DNA of 9,379 nt from positions 1 through 9,379 of the forward strand of contig CAJANQ010000044.1 in the NCBI GenBank assembly GCA_903941145.1, in the 5' to 3' direction. Position 1 is the stretch's first letter. The number at the start of each line of letters is the position of its first letter. The notes beneath the pieces were generated by a model. The model made no database searches and was not told where the DNA came from. It saw nothing but the letters and a program-made list of their open reading frames with translations. This DNA comes from an uncultured Actinomycetes bacterium (GTDB taxonomy: Bacteria; Actinomycetota; Acidimicrobiia; Acidimicrobiales; Microtrichaceae). Shown here piece by piece: positions 7,188 through 9,379 of the stretch. A program made the position numbers and the translations under genes.

Positions 7188-8162
7188 GTGCCCGAACAGC
7201 CCGTCACCCCCGACCTTCCTGCCGAGCTGGACCCCGCCCGGTTCGCCGCGCACCACGCCGAGGTCCGCGGCACGCGCATCGAGTATCTGCACGAAGGGGC
7301 TGGACGCGGTGGCGTGCCGCTGCTGGCGCTGCACGGCTGGCCCGAGACCCGCCGGGTGTGGTGGCGGGCCGTGCCGCTGCTGGTGGACGCCGGGTTCGAG
7401 GTGGTGGCGCCCGACCTGCGCGGGTTCGGTGGTTCGGCGCCAGGGGCGGACGGCCTCGGCGACGTCGTGGCCCACGCCCTCGACCTGGCCGCCCTGCTCG
7501 GGCAGCTGGGAGAGCAGCTGGGGCACGAGCGCTGGGTCGTCGCCGGCGGCGACCTGGGCGGTCCGGTCGGTCTGGAGCTCGCGCTGCGGGAGCGGGCGGC
7601 CGTGGACCGGATGGCGCTGTTCAACTCGCCGCTGCCCCGCCTGGCCGACGAGCTGATGTTGGCTCCCGACGGCAGGGCGCTGCAGGCGCTCCCGCCGGTC
7701 GAGGCGCTCGACTATTTCATGCGCCAGGGACGCGACGCCGACGGGCTCGCAGCAGAGCTGTCCAGCCCGACGGAGCGGCAGGACTACGTGGCGGAGTTCT
7801 ACGGACCTCGCGGCTGGGCCGCGCCCGGCGCGTTCGACGACGTGGCCGCCGCGTTCCACGCCGCCCCGTTCGCCGACGCCACCTCGTTCCGGGCGACCTT
7901 GCGGACCTACGAGTCGGTGTTCGACCGTGACCTGCGGACCGAGCGCCCGGTGTTCGCCCCCGACCCCGACCTGCGGGTGCTGGTCCTGCACGGCACCGCC
8001 GACGGCGTGGTCGCCCCGGACTTCGGCGAGCTGGCCGTGCGGGCCTACCCGAACTCGGTGGGGCCGGTGCGGCTCGAGGGCTGCGGGCACTTCGTGCAGT
8101 GGGAGGCGGCCGACGAGCTGGTCGCCCACCTGACCGCGTTCTGCTCGGACCTTCTAGGCTGA
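7188..8162 (+). CDS. Alpha/beta hydrolase, epoxide hydrolase / haloalkane dehalogenase type
   Basis: A 324-aa soluble alpha/beta hydrolase. It has the oxyanion motif HGWPET (49-54) of epoxide hydrolases, DLRGFGGS (76-83), and the nucleophile elbow GGDLGG (120-125), in which the nucleophile is Asp122 and not Ser. That points to epoxide hydrolases and haloalkane dehalogenases over esterases. The other triad members are probably Asp272 in HGTADG and His301 in GCGHFVQWE. The cap region (about 150-250) contains several Tyr residues (176, 200, 205, 241), two of which could activate an epoxide; I cannot assign them without alignment. The start is GTG 7188, with a -10-like box 6 bases upstream; no closer in-frame ATG begins the domain properly. 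It diverges from guaB, and the next gene begins 5 bases after its stop. The physiological substrate is unknown, and I see no purine-related reason for its position. Confidence 0.85.
   Translation: MPEQPVTPDLPAELDPARFAAHHAEVRGTRIEYLHEGAGRGGVPLLALHGWPETRRVWWRAVPLLVDAGFEVVAPDLRGFGGSAPGADGLGDVVAHALDLAALLGQLGEQLGHERWVVAGGDLGGPVGLELALRERAAVDRMALFNSPLPRLADELMLAPDGRALQALPPVEALDYFMRQGRDADGLAAELSSPTERQDYVAEFYGPRGWAAPGAFDDVAAAFHAAPFADATSFRATLRTYESVFDRDLRTERPVFAPDPDLRVLVLHGTADGVVAPDFGELAVRAYPNSVGPVRLEGCGHFVQWEAADELVAHLTAFCSDLLG
8155..8160 (+). promoter_or_regulatory. Candidate -10 box, leaderless-type, for the 129-aa gene
   Basis: TAGGCT (TAnnnT) lies within the last codons of the hydrolase gene and ends 7 bases before ATG 8168. 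CTGACC (8130-8135) is a fair -35 but with a 19-base spacer. The alternative is that the gene is simply translated from the hydrolase mRNA; no convincing Shine-Dalgarno is visible. Confidence 0.42.
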
Positions 8163-8167
8163 ACGTC

Positions 8168-8557
8168 ATGCCCACGCTGACCTTCGAAGGCGAGACCCAC
8201 GGCGAGATCGTGATCAAGGTGACGCGCTGGCTCGCGTCGCTCGAGGAGAGCGCCCCCGGCAACCTGAGCGCGGTCGAGGCCGTGAACCAGGGTGCCGAGC
8301 TGACCAAGGACGCGCTGCGCATCATCGCGGCGGCCGCGCCGGCCCCGGTGGCCCAGTCCGACGTGGTCAAGGGCCTCACCAACATGGGCTACAAGGTCAC
8401 CGACGCCACCAAGGACGCCGTCGTGATGGGCCTCGACACGATCGAGGAGGCCACCGGCGGCAGTGTCGTCCGGCAGGTCACCAAGACCGGCCGCAAGGTC
8501 GTGTGGGAGATGAACTCCACCGTCGCCCGGCAGGTCCTCAAGGGCCTGCGCCGCTGA
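8168..8557 (+). CDS. Uncharacterised 129-aa protein, winged-helix-like pattern
   Basis: A small basic-ended cytoplasmic protein that I cannot name. The N-terminal part (MPTLTFEGETHGEIVIKVTRW) looks like strand plus helix. Residues about 48-117 read like a winged helix: helix DALRIIAAAAP, helix AQSDVVKGLTNMGY, a longer helix TDATKDAVVMGLDTIEEATG, then a hairpin-like VVRQVTKTGRKVVWEMN with basic residues in the putative turn. The C-terminal STVARQVLKGLRR is amphipathic and basic. There is no Cys, signal peptide or membrane span. ATG 8168 lies 5 bases after the hydrolase stop and 7 bases after a TAnnnT box. An upstream start would overlap the hydrolase gene out of frame, so 8168 is favoured. A GC-rich hairpin follows the stop, then guaB3. 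A DNA-binding regulator is possible but is inference from pattern only. Confidence 0.78.
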   Translation: MPTLTFEGETHGEIVIKVTRWLASLEESAPGNLSAVEAVNQGAELTKDALRIIAAAAPAPVAQSDVVKGLTNMGYKVTDATKDAVVMGLDTIEEATGGSVVRQVTKTGRKVVWEMNSTVARQVLKGLRR

Positions 8558-8568
8558 GCCACCCGCTC

Positions 8569-8588
8569 CCGGGGCCCGACGGGCCCGG
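8569..8588 (+). terminator. Hairpin after the 129-aa gene, probable terminator
   Basis: GGGCCC (8572-8577) and GGGCCC (8581-8586) pair across a 3-base GAC loop, extended by CC/GG (8569-8570 with 8587-8588) past one bulged G (8571). It starts 12 bases after the stop at 8557 and precedes the guaB3 promoter region. No T-run follows. It is probably an I-shaped terminator. Confidence 0.5.
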
Positions 8589-8615
8589 AAGTCAGGGCCG
8601 CCCCGCCGATCGGCC

Positions 8616-8621
8616 TAAACT
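8616..8621 (+). promoter_or_regulatory. Candidate -10 box for guaB3
   Basis: TAAACT fits TAnnnT and is the most A/T-rich spot in the 105-base gap before guaB3. Transcription would start about 8628, leaving a leader of about 35 bases that begins almost at the hairpin 8631-8650. No -35 near TTGACA is visible at 16-19 bases upstream. Confidence 0.45.
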
Positions 8622-8630
8622 CTCCGCTTC

Positions 8631-8650
8631 CCCGGTACCCCTGTGCCGGG
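8631..8650 (+). other. Hairpin in the guaB3 5' leader, next to the Shine-Dalgarno
   Basis: CCCGGTAC (8631-8638) pairs with GTGCCGGG (8643-8650) across a CCCT loop: 8 bp including one T-G wobble. The Shine-Dalgarno CAGGAG (8651-8656) follows immediately and is left unpaired. It may protect the 5' end of the mRNA or tune ribosome access. Pairing is visible; the role is inference. Confidence 0.5.
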
Positions 8651-8662
8651 CAGGAGCAGAGC

Positions 8663-9379
8663 GTGGCTGAAGTAGAGATCGGCAAGGGCAAGGACGGACG
8701 TCGTGGGTACGGCCTCGACGAGGTCGTGATCGTCCCGAGCCGCCGTACCCGTGACACCGACGACGTCGACGTCTCCTGGACGATCGACGCGTACCAGTTC
8801 GACCTTCCCGTCATGGCCTCGGCCGTGGACGGGGTCACCAGCCCCGCGACGGCGGTGCTGATGAGCAACCTCGGCGGTGTGGGCACGCTCCACCTCGAGG
8901 GCCTGTGGTGCCGCCACGAGGACCCGTCGGCCGACCTGGCCCGGCTCCCCGAGCTGCCCGAGGCCGAGGCACTCGAGCTGCTGCGCACCCTGCACGCCGC
9001 ACCGGTCCAGCCCGAGCTGATCGGTGAGCGCGTCCGTGAGATCCGCGACCAGGGTGCGACCGTCTGCGTGGCGCTGTCGCCCGCCAACACCGAGACGCTG
9101 CTCCCGCACGTCACCAAGGCCGAGCCCGACCTGCTGGTCATCGCCGGCACGGTGACCTCGGCCGAGCACGTGAGCAAGACCGAGGAGCACTCGCTCGACC
9201 TGAAGCAGCTGGTCCGCCGGCTCGAGGTCCCTGTGATCGTCGGCGGCTGCGCCAGCTACGAGAGCGCCCTCCACCTCATGCGCACCGGTGCGGCCGGCGT
9301 GCTGGTGGGAGTGGGCTCCGGGTTCACCTCGACCACCCAGGACGTCCTGGGAGTCGGCAGTCCGCACGCCACCGCCATC
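8663..9379 (+). CDS. guaB3: GuaB3 family IMP dehydrogenase-related protein (5' part; 3' end outside window)
   Basis: The first 239 codons are present and the frame is open at the window edge. MAEVEIGKGKDGRRGYGLDE then IVPSRRTRDTDDVD (23-36) is the typical GuaB3 opening, like mycobacterial GuaB3. The barrel continues with DAYQFDLPVMAS, LGGVGTLHLEG, DLLVIAGTVTSAEH and GAAGVLVGVGSGFTSTT (209-225). No CBS/Bateman domain interrupts it, unlike the neighbouring guaB. In the loop matching GuaB's GPGSICTT, the catalytic Cys position is Ser223. GuaB3 proteins have long been called IMP dehydrogenases; as I recall, a cyanobacterial member was reported to be a GMP reductase, so the reaction here is uncertain. 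The start GTG 8663 has a good Shine-Dalgarno, GGAG 8653-8656, 6 bases upstream. A leader hairpin and a -10-like box precede it. Confidence 0.93.
   Translation, partial: MAEVEIGKGKDGRRGYGLDEVVIVPSRRTRDTDDVDVSWTIDAYQFDLPVMASAVDGVTSPATAVLMSNLGGVGTLHLEGLWCRHEDPSADLARLPELPEAEALELLRTLHAAPVQPELIGERVREIRDQGATVCVALSPANTETLLPHVTKAEPDLLVIAGTVTSAEHVSKTEEHSLDLKQLVRRLEVPVIVGGCASYESALHLMRTGAAGVLVGVGSGFTSTTQDVLGVGSPHATAI

Noticed and set aside
5690..7930. Long open frame on the plus strand opposite guaB (746 codons)
   Set aside because: It is the complement of an unmistakable guaB and runs on into the hydrolase gene in a different frame as an Arg/Gly/Pro-rich stretch. It is a shadow of high GC content.
8596..8615. 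GGCCG / CGGCC pairing upstream of the guaB3 -10 box as an operator or riboswitch
   Set aside because: Five base pairs with a 10-base loop and no further symmetry or recognised aptamer features.

Overview
The window is a GC-rich stretch (very strong G/C bias at third codon positions) of housekeeping DNA from a member of the Actinomycetota. The evidence is the tsaD - groES - groEL order, a HrcA/CIRCE-controlled groESL operon, a GuaB3 paralogue beside guaB, a DUF2332 protein, a secreted cutinase-family protein, and several genes whose -10 box lies only 6-7 bases before the start codon, the geometry of leaderless transcripts. Class Acidimicrobiia or a neighbouring lineage is my guess, with low confidence. 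I see no phage, transposon, CRISPR, rRNA or tRNA gene.

Layout. Positions 1-410 hold the 3' end of tsaD (t6A tRNA modification). A DUF2332 gene of unknown function follows closely (433-1515). A 156-bp regulatory gap carries two tandem CIRCE operators and leads into groES (1672-1959) and groEL (1988-3619). The operon ends at a 17-bp-stem hairpin (3643-3680). A probable lipoprotein of the cutinase family comes next (3771-4649). A 54-aa small protein (4685-4849) then overlaps by 4 bases a Nudix CoA-pyrophosphatase-type gene (4846-5628).

The right half is about purine nucleotides. guaB (IMP dehydrogenase) lies on the minus strand (7141 down to 5648) and converges on the Nudix gene. An alpha/beta hydrolase of the epoxide hydrolase/haloalkane dehalogenase type (7188-8162) diverges from guaB across only 46 bp. 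A 129-aa protein with a winged-helix-like pattern follows (8168-8557). Then comes guaB3 (8663 to the window edge), preceded by a promoter-like box, a leader hairpin and a good Shine-Dalgarno sequence.

How it fits together. GroES/GroEL form the folding chamber and are the one unit with a clear known repressor site. GuaB commits IMP to guanine nucleotides, and GuaB3 is its Bateman-less relative, possibly working in the reverse (GMP reductase) direction. In mycobacteria tsaD, groES, groEL1, guaB2 and guaB3 also lie in one neighbourhood, so this looks like a rearranged version of a conserved block, with guaB inverted and other genes between. I do not see a complete new multi-gene system. The points most worth following are the recurring leaderless-type promoter geometry, the overlapping guaB/hydrolase promoters, the Cys-to-Ser difference in GuaB3, the Ca-loop-like insert in the cutinase protein, and the two small uncharacterised genes.
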